Part shown: positions 1-7,786 of the stretch, in pieces
Layout of the letters: each line of letters opens with the position of its first letter
How positions within the stretch are numbered: the stretch's first letter is position 1
Assembly (NCBI GenBank): GCA_046582185.1
Contig: JAYGEX010000041.1
Coordinates: forward strand, 124,001-188,000
Reading direction: 5' to 3'
Length of the DNA stretch: 64,000 nt
Source: GCA-002726655 sp046582185
Lineage (GTDB): Bacteria > Pseudomonadota > Gammaproteobacteria > Pseudomonadales > Azotimanducaceae
Position numbers and translations under genes: made by a program
The notes under the pieces: generated by a model
The model's database searches: none
The model's input: the letters and a program-made list of their open reading frames with translations, nothing else
Told to the model about the DNA's origin: nothing

Positions 1-198
1 ATGTAACAAGGTGCTCTTGCCACTACCGGACAAGCCAACGATAGCAACCCGCTCCCCTCTGGAAACAGACAGATCAATTCCATCAAGCACCTTGACACTA
101 CCCTGCCCCTCACCGAATGTTTTTTCGATACCAGATGCCAGAATTACATACTTTTCGTTTTCTGATGTTGTTGATTCTTTAATAGTTTCACCCTTCAT
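1..198 (-). CDS. lolD: LolD, lipoprotein-release ABC ATPase (N-terminal part)
   Basis: Partial gene cut by the window edge; 66 codons are visible. It is the ATPase of the LolCDE complex, which extracts lipoproteins from the inner membrane and hands them to LolA. The visible part holds a typical ABC beginning and a complete Walker A (GLSGSGKST) with LL following. The ATG at 198 overlaps the end of lolC by 11 bases, the usual lolC-lolD coupling. Identification rests on the Walker A plus the lolC neighbour; the rest of the ATPase lies outside. Confidence 0.88.
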   Translation of the reverse strand, partial: MKGETIKESTTSENEKYVILASGIEKTFGEGQGSVKVLDGIDLSVSRGERVAIVGLSGSGKSTLLH

Positions 199-1444
199 AT
201 TGCAAGGCCTCGATAGGGTTTGCTGCAGCCGCCTTGGACGCCGGATAGATAGTGGCTATCAAGCATATAAGAAACGAAACTATGCCGATAACAAAGAGAT
301 CAGAAGCCAGTAGTTTTGTTGGTAGATACTGAATGAAGTATTCATCCATCAAGCCCAGCCCCAGATTATTATCAATAAAGAAATAGATATCACTTAGCCA
401 ATATGCGAGCACGCTGCCCAACACCAGTCCTATGCCGATGCCTGTGACGCCAACAAATATCCCATGGAGAATAAATATTCTCCTGATGGAACCAGGGGAA
501 GCGCCCATGGTTCGCATGATGGCGATATCCGATCGTTTGTCCTGGACGGTCATCATAAGATTGGAAACCACGTTGAAGGCAGCAACTGCCACAAGCATGA
601 GTAATAGCAGGAACATGGTGGTCTTCTGCATTTGTATTGCGTCATAGAGATTGCCGTGGCGACGCATCCAGCTATAGGCAAACAGGTTATCCTGCTCGGC
701 GGCGAGAATCAGCTCGTGCAATATCCGTGGCGCATCGAACAGGTCTCTGAACTTGATTCGGAAGCCATCAATATGATGCTGACGTTTAATCTTCTGGGCA
801 TCTCTTATGTGGAGATATAGTTGCGCCTGGTCAAGATCTGAGCCAACTTTAAACAGGCCGGATACCGTAAGACGCTTCATTGTCGGAGTTGGCCCGGCAA
901 GTCCGAACCTCAATTCAGGTAATACCAGGGTTAATTTGTCACCAACATCGACGCCGATCCGAACTGCCAGTGGCTCACCCAAGACAACCTTGTAGCCACC
1001 CTGTGCAAGCGTATCCAGTGATCCTTTAATGAAGTAATTCTGAACAATCGAGACCTCTGTTTCAAGCGCCGGATCGATGCCAGTAAATGACACACCCGAC
1101 AGATTGCCATTGGCCAATACCAGGCCACTGCCTTCTACTATGGGCGCGATTCCTTCAATCTCTGCATGGGATTTCCACTCCTGTAATTGCCGCTGCCACC
1201 GGCTATCGGAAATTCTGATATCAGCCTGTCTGCTGTATATTACGCCATGGGGCACAACGCCAAGGACCCGGGATCGTAGCTCTTCTTCAAAGCCATTCAT
1301 CACAGATATCACGATCACTAATACGGCAACGCCGAGCACGAGGCCGGAGATTGATATCAGCGACATAAATGAAACCAGGTCGTCGGAGGTGCTTGATATG
1401 GAATACCGTGCTGCTACGTGCAAGCGCCAATCTCTTATACTCAT
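188..1444 (-). CDS. lolC: LolC/LolE-family lipoprotein-releasing permease
   Basis: Membrane subunit of the LolCDE lipoprotein-release complex. One N-terminal membrane segment (about residues 22-45) contains the family pattern VISVMNGFEEELR; a large periplasmic domain follows, then three C-terminal membrane helices. The C-terminus has NVVSNLMMTVQDKRSDIAI and the typical ending NPIEALQYEG. The start chosen (1444, MSIRDWRLHVAARY) matches where family members begin; an upstream ATG at 1471 would add nine residues. It is followed by lolD with an 11-bp overlap. LolC and LolE cannot be told apart with certainty here. Confidence 0.92.
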   Translation of the reverse strand: MSIRDWRLHVAARYSISSTSDDLVSFMSLISISGLVLGVAVLVIVISVMNGFEEELRSRVLGVVPHGVIYSRQADIRISDSRWQRQLQEWKSHAEIEGIAPIVEGSGLVLANGNLSGVSFTGIDPALETEVSIVQNYFIKGSLDTLAQGGYKVVLGEPLAVRIGVDVGDKLTLVLPELRFGLAGPTPTMKRLTVSGLFKVGSDLDQAQLYLHIRDAQKIKRQHHIDGFRIKFRDLFDAPRILHELILAAEQDNLFAYSWMRRHGNLYDAIQMQKTTMFLLLLMLVAVAAFNVVSNLMMTVQDKRSDIAIMRTMGASPGSIRRIFILHGIFVGVTGIGIGLVLGSVLAYWLSDIYFFIDNNLGLGLMDEYFIQYLPTKLLASDLFVIGIVSFLICLIATIYPASKAAAANPIEALQYEG

Positions 1445-1599
1445 TTTATTACGCCGATCTTGTACACGCATTGATGCCCTGGATGTTGAAAGCGCATTGA
1501 ATCATGAATCCACTCAGGATTCACAAATCTCACTACACTTTTCAGCTGTTTACGCCAATAAGCTACAATAGCTTTTTAATCCAGCCGGAATAACAGCAG

Positions 1600-2709
1600 A
1601 TGATTGTCATTTTACACCCGAACACCGATGACCAGTCTCCCGAATACCGGAAAACGATGTCATTTCTGGGCAATCTATCCAACATCACAATTCAACATCA
1701 CGTCATTCAGGGCGCTGAACAAAAACTCAGCGAGATTTACCTCCTTGGCGATACTCATAAGTTAAATCCTGCAGAAATTGAAAGCCTGGACTGCGTGGAA
1801 CGTGTTGTAAGAATATCGCAAGAGTACAGAATCCTCGGTCGCCATTCGGATATGAAACGCACCAGTGGGTTCTCTTACAACGGGGTAGAGTTCAGTCAGG
1901 GCAACTACCAGGTGCTCGCTGGACTGTGCGCAGTTGATACCCCCGAACATGTTGAAATGATGATGAAGGCGCTTCACGAAAACGGTCAGGTCTGCACGAG
2001 AATGGGCGCCTATAAACCACGAACTAATCCCTACTCTTTTCAGGGCCACGGAGATCAATGTTTAACTTATGTATTCGAACTCGCAGGCAAGTACGGGATC
2101 AAGGTTATCTCCATGGAAGTCACCCACGAGAGCCAGATCGAAGAGATCCATTCCGCTCTGAACGAAACGGGCAATCCTACGGGGGTAATGCTGCAAATAG
2201 GGACTCGAAATACCCAGAACTTTGAACTCTTGAAGGTTGTCGGCCGGCAGACTGAATTTCCGGTTCTCTTTAAGAGAGGATATGGCGTGAGCCTGAATGA
2301 GTCGCTGAATGCAGCGGAATATCTGGCCAGTGAAGGTAATTCCAAGGTCATCTTCTGTTTGCGTGGCATGAAGAGTGAGGGCGGTGCACCGCATCGGAAT
2401 ATGGTCGATTTTGGCCAGGTTCCAATCATTAAACGCCTGACCCGAATGCCAGTTTGTGTGGACCCTTCACATTCTGTGGGCACCCGGGACAAGTCTCCCG
2501 ATGGGATTCTGGATATTGCTCATGCGGCTGCTCAGGGCTTGGTGGCTGGCGCAAACATGGTACTGGTGGATTTCCATCCGGAACCAACAACAGCGCTTGT
2601 TGACGGTCCCCAGGCACTTCTAATGAGCGAATTGCCTCGGTTTCTGGAAGATATGGGGAATTGCCATGAATTCTATAAAAGCCGGGCCGCGCTCTGGGCT
2701 AATGGCTGA
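1600..2709 (+). CDS. 3-deoxy-7-phosphoheptulonate (DAHP) synthase, type I-beta-like
   Basis: First enzyme of the shikimate pathway, condensing phosphoenolpyruvate with erythrose 4-phosphate. The 369-residue protein has an N-terminal small domain of about 85 residues, as in type I-beta enzymes with a ferredoxin-like regulatory domain, then the TIM-barrel catalytic domain. Visible signatures are MGAYKPRTNPYSFQG, GTRNTQNFELLK, PVLFKRG and the metal-site region DPSHSVGTRD. It stands alone, divergent from lolC and without aromatic-biosynthesis neighbours. The gene symbol is left blank because AroG/AroF/AroA naming for this subtype is inconsistent. Confidence 0.92.
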   Translation: MIVILHPNTDDQSPEYRKTMSFLGNLSNITIQHHVIQGAEQKLSEIYLLGDTHKLNPAEIESLDCVERVVRISQEYRILGRHSDMKRTSGFSYNGVEFSQGNYQVLAGLCAVDTPEHVEMMMKALHENGQVCTRMGAYKPRTNPYSFQGHGDQCLTYVFELAGKYGIKVISMEVTHESQIEEIHSALNETGNPTGVMLQIGTRNTQNFELLKVVGRQTEFPVLFKRGYGVSLNESLNAAEYLASEGNSKVIFCLRGMKSEGGAPHRNMVDFGQVPIIKRLTRMPVCVDPSHSVGTRDKSPDGILDIAHAAAQGLVAGANMVLVDFHPEPTTALVDGPQALLMSELPRFLEDMGNCHEFYKSRAALWANG

Positions 2710-2724
2710 ACCACCCGAAGTTTG

Positions 2725-2750
2725 TTGGTCACAGCACTGACGATGACCAA
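2725..2750 (+). terminator. Hairpin after the DAHP synthase gene
   Basis: A perfect 7-bp inverted repeat (TTGGTCA at 2725-2731, TGACCAA at 2744-2750) begins 15 bases after the DAHP synthase stop codon. The loop is 12 bases and no T tract follows, so a factor-independent terminator role is only possible, not shown. Confidence 0.3.
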
Positions 2751-2830
2751 GTGTGGTCCGCTATTCTCCGCTAACGTTGCCTGATCGTTGAGCTCTGGTA
2801 TCGCCTAACTATGTCCGATCGCTGAGCTGT

Positions 2831-2966
2831 GGCAATAGAGGGGCCTTCGCGAGCGCAGTTGTGTAGCGTAGGGAGGGCAGGATGCCCGAGTAGCGAAACA
2901 TGTTGAATTGACTGAAGGCCATGGATGGCCGTAAGGAAAAGAGCGAGCGAAGGCCCCTCTATTGCC
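2831..2966. repeat. 136-bp element with perfect 20-bp terminal inverted repeats and internal hairpins
   Basis: The arms at 2831-2850 (GGCAATAGAGGGGCCTTCGC) and 2947-2966 are exact reverse complements over 20 bases. Between them are two smaller hairpins: GGGCA/TGCCC at 2875-2887 and the palindrome GGCCATGGATGGCC at 2917-2930. There is no good coding frame. It occupies the middle of the gene-free stretch 2710-3063. The layout (long stem enclosing short stem-loops, with GAGCGAGCGAAGG-like edges) resembles palindromic repeats or MITE-like elements dispersed in marine gammaproteobacteria; no second copy was seen in this window. Confidence 0.65.
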
Positions 2967-3063
2967 AGAGCAGCCACTGCCAAAAAGAATATCACCAACT
3001 CAAAAGCGGCTCACGGATATGGAGTTCGATACGAATAGCGTTGATCCGATCACTGCACGGAAA

Positions 3064-3288
3064 TTAACGACTGGCGTCGTAAAAGTCGGTTGTGGCTTTC
3101 GATGGGGATTCCTGCTGGTTTTCACACTTCGCGGGATTACCGCCACATATCTCGCAGGCACCATCTACCCCTAGATTGTTTAGGCCTCCGCATGAGCCGG
3201 TTATGGGTGGTCGACCGCGGATAACGCCAACGGACATTGCCGCGACCACAGCCAGGAGTACGACAAAAGTAAGTAGAAATTCAATCAT
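3064..3288 (-). CDS. nqrM: NqrM-like maturation factor of Na+-translocating NADH dehydrogenase
   Basis: A 74-residue protein with an N-terminal membrane helix (about residues 2-22) and a cysteine cluster: GSCGGL at C33, then C45, C48 and C55. This is the pattern of NqrM (former DUF539), a small membrane protein thought to deliver or assemble the iron centre of NqrD/NqrE. It lies 27 bp downstream of apbE on the same strand, the order seen at the end of nqr operons. Oddly, nqrA-F are not next to the pair here. Confidence 0.85.
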   Translation of the reverse strand: MIEFLLTFVVLLAVVAAMSVGVIRGRPPITGSCGGLNNLGVDGACEICGGNPAKCENQQESPSKATTDFYDASR

Positions 3289-3315
3289 GTTGCATGTCTT
3301 TAAATGGAGGCCAAA

Positions 3316-4368
3316 TCAATCGACGCCCGTTTTTGGTTCTGGCCCATCCAGCTCGAGATATTTCCGCAACTGCGACGACGAGCGCTCTTCAAATCCGGCC
3401 GATGTCTTCATTATAACCAAAACTGCGAGCTTCTGCGCTTCTGCCAATGCTAAACCCTCATCAGCACCCATTACGTCTATTGCAGTTGCATAAGCGTCGG
3501 CCAGTGCTGCAGATTCAGTAACAACTGTAACAGACACAACGTTATGGGTAATGGGGCGGCCTGTTCTGGGGTCAATCGTATGTGAATAGCGAACACCATC
3601 GGCCTCGAAGTAGTTACGATAGTCACCGGAGGTCGCCATGCTCATATCCCGCAGTTCAATGATCTTGAAGATAGAGCGGCTGAGATTGTCGGGTTTTTCG
3701 ATGGCCACGGCCCAGGGTTCGTGCCTGACATTAATTCCTCTGCCGCGAATTTCACCCCCGACTTCGATGAGGTAATTTTCATGCCCTGCCCGGTCCAGAA
3801 TTATTGCCAATTGATCCACAGCATAACCTTTGGCGATTGCGGATAAATCAACATATATATTCCTGGATTTGATCAGGGATGAGTCAGTAACTTTAAGAAA
3901 ATGAAATCCCGTGCGGCTCATGGCTTCGTTTATTTCATCGTCCGCCGGCACCATCTCCCTGTATTTTTCGCTGCTAACATCATCAAAGGATCGCGGGCCA
4001 AAGCCCCAGAGGTTCACCAGAGGCCCCACAGATACATCAAAGGCGCCATCACTCTGGTCATGAATCATTCCGCTCATTTCGAGCACCTTGATAACATCTG
4101 CCGAAACAGGGAATTCGATATGCTCCGGCGCTTGATTAAACATTGATAACTCTGATGATTGGTCGTAGGTAGACATTAGCGAATTGATGCGCTGCAACTC
4201 ATCGTCGATCTGTTCTGCAAGCATGTCGTCGGTGATGTTATCTTCTATTATCTTGACCGTATAGCTCGTGCCCATAGTGTTCCCGGAGAACACATGCTCT
4301 GAATTTCCCTCACACGCAAGCAGCAACAGGGCAATCGCTGGCATCAAGTACATTAATTTTCGACTCAC
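3316..4368 (-). CDS. apbE: FAD:protein FMN transferase (ApbE family lipoprotein)
   Basis: Attaches FMN covalently to threonines of flavoproteins such as NqrB, NqrC and RnfG. It has a lipoprotein signal with lipobox LLLAC near residues 16-20, then the ApbE fold: GNTMGTSYTVKI near the N-terminus, the region DLSAIAKGYAVDQ, and the C-terminal YSHTIDPRTGRPI segment. At 350 residues it has normal length. The start used is GTG at 4368; an ATG 15 bp downstream would remove the basic residues needed in the signal peptide. It is followed by nqrM, which suggests NQR as client. Confidence 0.93.
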   Translation of the reverse strand: MSRKLMYLMPAIALLLLACEGNSEHVFSGNTMGTSYTVKIIEDNITDDMLAEQIDDELQRINSLMSTYDQSSELSMFNQAPEHIEFPVSADVIKVLEMSGMIHDQSDGAFDVSVGPLVNLWGFGPRSFDDVSSEKYREMVPADDEINEAMSRTGFHFLKVTDSSLIKSRNIYVDLSAIAKGYAVDQLAIILDRAGHENYLIEVGGEIRGRGINVRHEPWAVAIEKPDNLSRSIFKIIELRDMSMATSGDYRNYFEADGVRYSHTIDPRTGRPITHNVVSVTVVTESAALADAYATAIDVMGADEGLALAEAQKLAVLVIMKTSAGFEERSSSQLRKYLELDGPEPKTGVD

Positions 4369-4615
4369 GTATTCCCCTTACTCTGGAACCCTGCAATAGG
4401 TTATTATTTGCTCTCCGGTTTCATCTGACCGCTATTGAAAAACCATGGCGGTGTCAGCGAAACAGCCTTCAGACTCATAGAAACTGTCATGCCAATCGCA
4501 TATTTTTTATAGACAAGAGCCTTTTGGACAAGAGTGGGCCCAGAAACAATTTCACCATTATACAGGGAGTGTTATATCAGTTCCTGTTCCATTCACGGAC
4601 GCAATTTAAAGATCA

Positions 4616-5656
4616 TTGGATTCATCATACAAAATGAATATACCTACCAAGGTTCCACGCATTTCCCTCGCTCGTCTGCCCACTCCCCTGCAACTGATGG
4701 AGCGGCTCTCAAAGGAACTCAATGGGCCAAGAATCTGGATCAAGCGAGACGACCTTACAGAGAGTGCGGCCGCGGGCAACAAGTTGCGGAAGCTTGAATT
4801 TTCAATTGCCCAGGCGATCGAACAAAAGTCCACGGTATTAATCACTGCCGGTGGAATTCAGTCTAACCATTGCCGGGCAACGGCGATCATGGCGGCTAAA
4901 TTAGGCCTGAAGTGTCACCTCATATTGCGCGGCCATAAGCCGGACCCTGCTAGTGGCGACTATGCCGATGGCAACCTGCTGCTGGATAATCTCACTGGTG
5001 CGGCAATCAGCTTCGTCTCCGGGAAAGAGTTCGACGATATTGATGCAACCGCTGAGAAGATATCAGCTGACTATCGCACAAAAGGCGACATAACATTTTT
5101 CATCCCAACCGGAGCAAGCGATGAGATCGGATTGTGGGGGTACATTGAATGTGCCAGAGAGCTGAAGGAAGACTTCGCCCGGTACAAGATCAAGCCAGGC
5201 TATGTGATCTCGGCCGCGGGTTCCGGTGGAACGATGGCCGGCCTCGTCCTCGGCAACTATTTGTATGATTTGAACTCAAACATAATGGCTTACAATGTCG
5301 CTCGGGATGCTGACTGGTTCGAGCAGAAAATTAGAAGTGACATCAGTAAATGGCAGCAACGCTACGACAAATCCGGCGCGCCAGCCCTGGACCTCGACAT
5401 CAACATCATCGATGGCTATGTCGGGCCAGGATATGCCCAGGCTGACCAGCATGTGTATGACACCATTTCGAGATTGGCGAGAACCGAGGGCATGTTTTTT
5501 GACCCTGTGTATACGGGCAAGGCTTTCGATGCGATGCTTCAGGAATATGCGCAGGGCCGCTTTAACGATGCTGAAGATATTGTATTTATTCACACCGGTG
5601 GAATATATGGCCTATTCCCTCAAAGAGCAAAATTCAACGCTACCCCAGAGACCTAA
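4616..5656 (+). CDS. D-cysteine desulfhydrase / ACC deaminase-family PLP enzyme
   Basis: Fold-type II PLP enzyme of the D-cysteine desulfhydrase/1-aminocyclopropane-1-carboxylate deaminase family. N-terminal PTPLQLMERLS is followed by the PLP-lysine region IKRDDLTESAAAGNKLRKLEF (split here only by family convention), the serine/asparagine motif GGIQSNHCR, a central AAGSGGTMAGL phosphate loop and C-terminal HTGGIYGLFP. An internal ATG at 4634 is an equally plausible start. It precedes the SPOR lipoprotein-selA-selB run by 58 bp. A sulfur-releasing D-amino-acid enzyme near selenium genes is suggestive, but a link is inference. Confidence 0.85.
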   Translation: MDSSYKMNIPTKVPRISLARLPTPLQLMERLSKELNGPRIWIKRDDLTESAAAGNKLRKLEFSIAQAIEQKSTVLITAGGIQSNHCRATAIMAAKLGLKCHLILRGHKPDPASGDYADGNLLLDNLTGAAISFVSGKEFDDIDATAEKISADYRTKGDITFFIPTGASDEIGLWGYIECARELKEDFARYKIKPGYVISAAGSGGTMAGLVLGNYLYDLNSNIMAYNVARDADWFEQKIRSDISKWQQRYDKSGAPALDLDINIIDGYVGPGYAQADQHVYDTISRLARTEGMFFDPVYTGKAFDAMLQEYAQGRFNDAEDIVFIHTGGIYGLFPQRAKFNATPET

Positions 5657-5714
5657 ACTATGATTGAATCCGCACCAATTAATCAATTTCGCGATACGTT
5701 ATGGTACTGACAGC

Positions 5715-6353
5715 ATGAACCAGGTGTTCAAATTGGGCACTATAGCCCTGCTTCTCTCGACACTGTCCGCATGTTCAAGTCTGTGGCCCTGGGGCAAGGA
5801 CAAATGTGATGATGGCTTTTGTGATGAAACCGCAACTATCAGCAATGAGGCAACTCAAGAAGCCTGGTACTGTTATGGCGTCCAGGTCGATAGAAGCTGG
5901 GACTGCGTAAACAGCCCCAATCCCGGGAAAATAGTCGCCGTTGACCCAAGGTTGGTTCAACCAAAGGCGAGATCGACAACAGGTAATGAACTGCAACTAT
6001 CCAGCGTACCGGATAAACAGGAAATCCTAACGGCGATCAATGGTAAAAAGAGTGCCAGCCAACGAATCCTCTCTAAACCCAGCGAACATTTTGCAGTTCA
6101 GATTTTCGCCGTCCGGGACGAGGACAAACTCCAGGCATTCGCAGGACAACACTCCATCAACGATCCTCTCTACGTTCGCATGGAGAGCCGGAAAAAAATC
6201 TGGTACGTGTTATTGCTGGATACCTATTCCACGAAGGCAAAAGCGGAATCGGCAATGGCGGATTGGACAGACCAGCGAAATCTCGTCGTCCGGCCATGGG
6301 TAAGGGAGTTGGAATCCCTGCAAGAAGCGATCAGGTTGGCGCTGGAAGGGTGA
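5715..6353 (+). CDS. Lipoprotein with C-terminal SPOR-like domain
   Basis: A likely outer-membrane lipoprotein. The start at 5715 gives the signal MNQVFKLGTIALLLSTLSAC with a lipobox cysteine at residue 20. The upstream in-frame TTG at 5664 would bury the signal. After a spacer, the last 90 or so residues (FAVQIFAVRDEDKLQAF ... KIWYVLLLDTYSTKAKAE) match the SPOR pattern that binds denuded septal peptidoglycan. Its TGA overlaps the GTG start of selA (GTGA), so it is probably translated with selA. What it does in this operon is unknown. Confidence 0.75.
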   Translation: MNQVFKLGTIALLLSTLSACSSLWPWGKDKCDDGFCDETATISNEATQEAWYCYGVQVDRSWDCVNSPNPGKIVAVDPRLVQPKARSTTGNELQLSSVPDKQEILTAINGKKSASQRILSKPSEHFAVQIFAVRDEDKLQAFAGQHSINDPLYVRMESRKKIWYVLLLDTYSTKAKAESAMADWTDQRNLVVRPWVRELESLQEAIRLALEG

Positions 6354-7786
6354 GCAAAAATAATCCGTTTGCTGACATTCCTTCAGTAGACAAGGTCATC
6401 AGTCACGAATCCAGTCGGGCCCTCCTGGAAATATACGGAAGAAATCAGATTGCTGAGTCTGCCAGGTCGGTCCTCGATATTATTCGCAGAGAACTGGGTC
6501 AGCGTCAGGCTGAACTGCTCGAATCCGAAGCCGATATAGATCATGCAATTCCGACCATTGTTGAAATAATCGCGCAAATCGAGAGCCAGGTTATGCGAAG
6601 TCGCGCATTCTCGCTCAAGTCCGTCCTTAACATGAGTGGCACAGTGCTGCACACAAACCTCGGCCGCGCAGCGCTACCAGAGAGTGCCATCTCAAGTATC
6701 ATTACCATCGCCCGGGGCTCGAGCAACCTGGAGTTCGATCTTGAAACGGGTAAGCGCGGCGACCGCGACGTGCACATTGAAAAAGTCATCACAGAAATCA
6801 CAGGTGCTGAAGCAGCAACTGTGGTGAACAATAATGCAGCTGCAGTATTGCTCACCTTGAATACGCTCGCCTTAAACAAGGAAGTACCGGTATCAAGGGG
6901 CGAACTTGTCGAGATCGGTGGCTCTTTCCGAATACCGGAAGTGATGTCACGCTCCGGATGCCAATTGATAGAAGTAGGTGCAACTAATCGCACACACCTA
7001 AAAGATTACCAGCAAGCCATTAACGCCAATACTGCGTTGTTAATGAAGGTACATACCAGCAACTACGAGATCCGCGGCTTCACACATTCCGTTAGCGACA
7101 AGGAACTGGCAGACCTTGCACACGAGTCCAATATCCCGTTTGTTACCGATTTGGGTAGTGGCACCCTGGTTGATCTTTCCCGCTATGGCTTGCCTCATGA
7201 ACCCACTGCAGCAGAAGCAATTCAGTGCGGAGCAGACATTATTACATTCAGCGGCGACAAACTCCTGGGCGGGCCGCAGGCTGGAATCATTATTGGCAAG
7301 AAGTCATTCATTGACGCCATTAAGGCAAACCCTTTGAAGCGCGCGTTGCGCGTGGACAAGTTAACAATAGCGGCGCTATTTGAAGTGCTAAACCTTTATC
7401 GCGACCCGGACAGACTTGCGGAGACTCTGCCAACCTTACGTTTTCTCGCTCGTTCTGTGGATGAAATCGATACCTTGGCCAAGGCGGTATTACCGGCATT
7501 TGAATCGGTATTCAAAGATCAGACAAACATTGAAATAATCGATACATTCAGCCAGGTCGGAAGCGGATCATTACCCCTGGATCGACTGGCCACCAGAGCG
7601 ATTGCCATCTCCTCCACCAAATCAGAACAGTCTGACAATCACCTTCAGGAGATTGCAAAACGACTGCGCACTGCGCCACTTCCTGTAATCGGAAGGCTGA
7701 ATGACGGCAAACTCATATTTGATTGCCGCACCCTGGAATCTCCTGAAATCCTGGTCAATGCTCTCGAACAACTAAGCCCGCCATGA
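6350..7786 (+). CDS. selA: L-seryl-tRNA(Sec) selenium transferase SelA
   Basis: PLP enzyme converting seryl-tRNA(Sec) to selenocysteinyl-tRNA with selenophosphate. Seen: VLNMSGTVLHTNLGRA, ELVEIGGSFRIPEVM, VHTSNYEIRGFT, and the PLP-lysine site FSGDKLLGGPQAG. With the GTG start at 6350 the protein is 478 residues, the normal SelA length. The reading frame is open upstream to 6263, but that would run through the lipoprotein gene. It overlaps the lipoprotein by GTGA and selB by ATGA, so translation is tightly coupled. Confidence 0.97.
   Translation: MSKNNPFADIPSVDKVISHESSRALLEIYGRNQIAESARSVLDIIRRELGQRQAELLESEADIDHAIPTIVEIIAQIESQVMRSRAFSLKSVLNMSGTVLHTNLGRAALPESAISSIITIARGSSNLEFDLETGKRGDRDVHIEKVITEITGAEAATVVNNNAAAVLLTLNTLALNKEVPVSRGELVEIGGSFRIPEVMSRSGCQLIEVGATNRTHLKDYQQAINANTALLMKVHTSNYEIRGFTHSVSDKELADLAHESNIPFVTDLGSGTLVDLSRYGLPHEPTAAEAIQCGADIITFSGDKLLGGPQAGIIIGKKSFIDAIKANPLKRALRVDKLTIAALFEVLNLYRDPDRLAETLPTLRFLARSVDEIDTLAKAVLPAFESVFKDQTNIEIIDTFSQVGSGSLPLDRLATRAIAISSTKSEQSDNHLQEIAKRLRTAPLPVIGRLNDGKLIFDCRTLESPEILVNALEQLSPP

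Noticed and set aside
1077..1571. Long open frame antisense to lolC (164 codons)
   Set aside because: It mirrors the lolC coding frame, has no recognisable domain or ribosome site, and lolC is certain.
2962..3174. Plus-strand 70-codon frame near nqrM
   Set aside because: Runs out of the inverted-repeat element and overlaps nqrM antisense; no protein-like features.
6541..6993. 150-codon frame antisense to selA
   Set aside because: Shadow of the selA reading frame; no family features.
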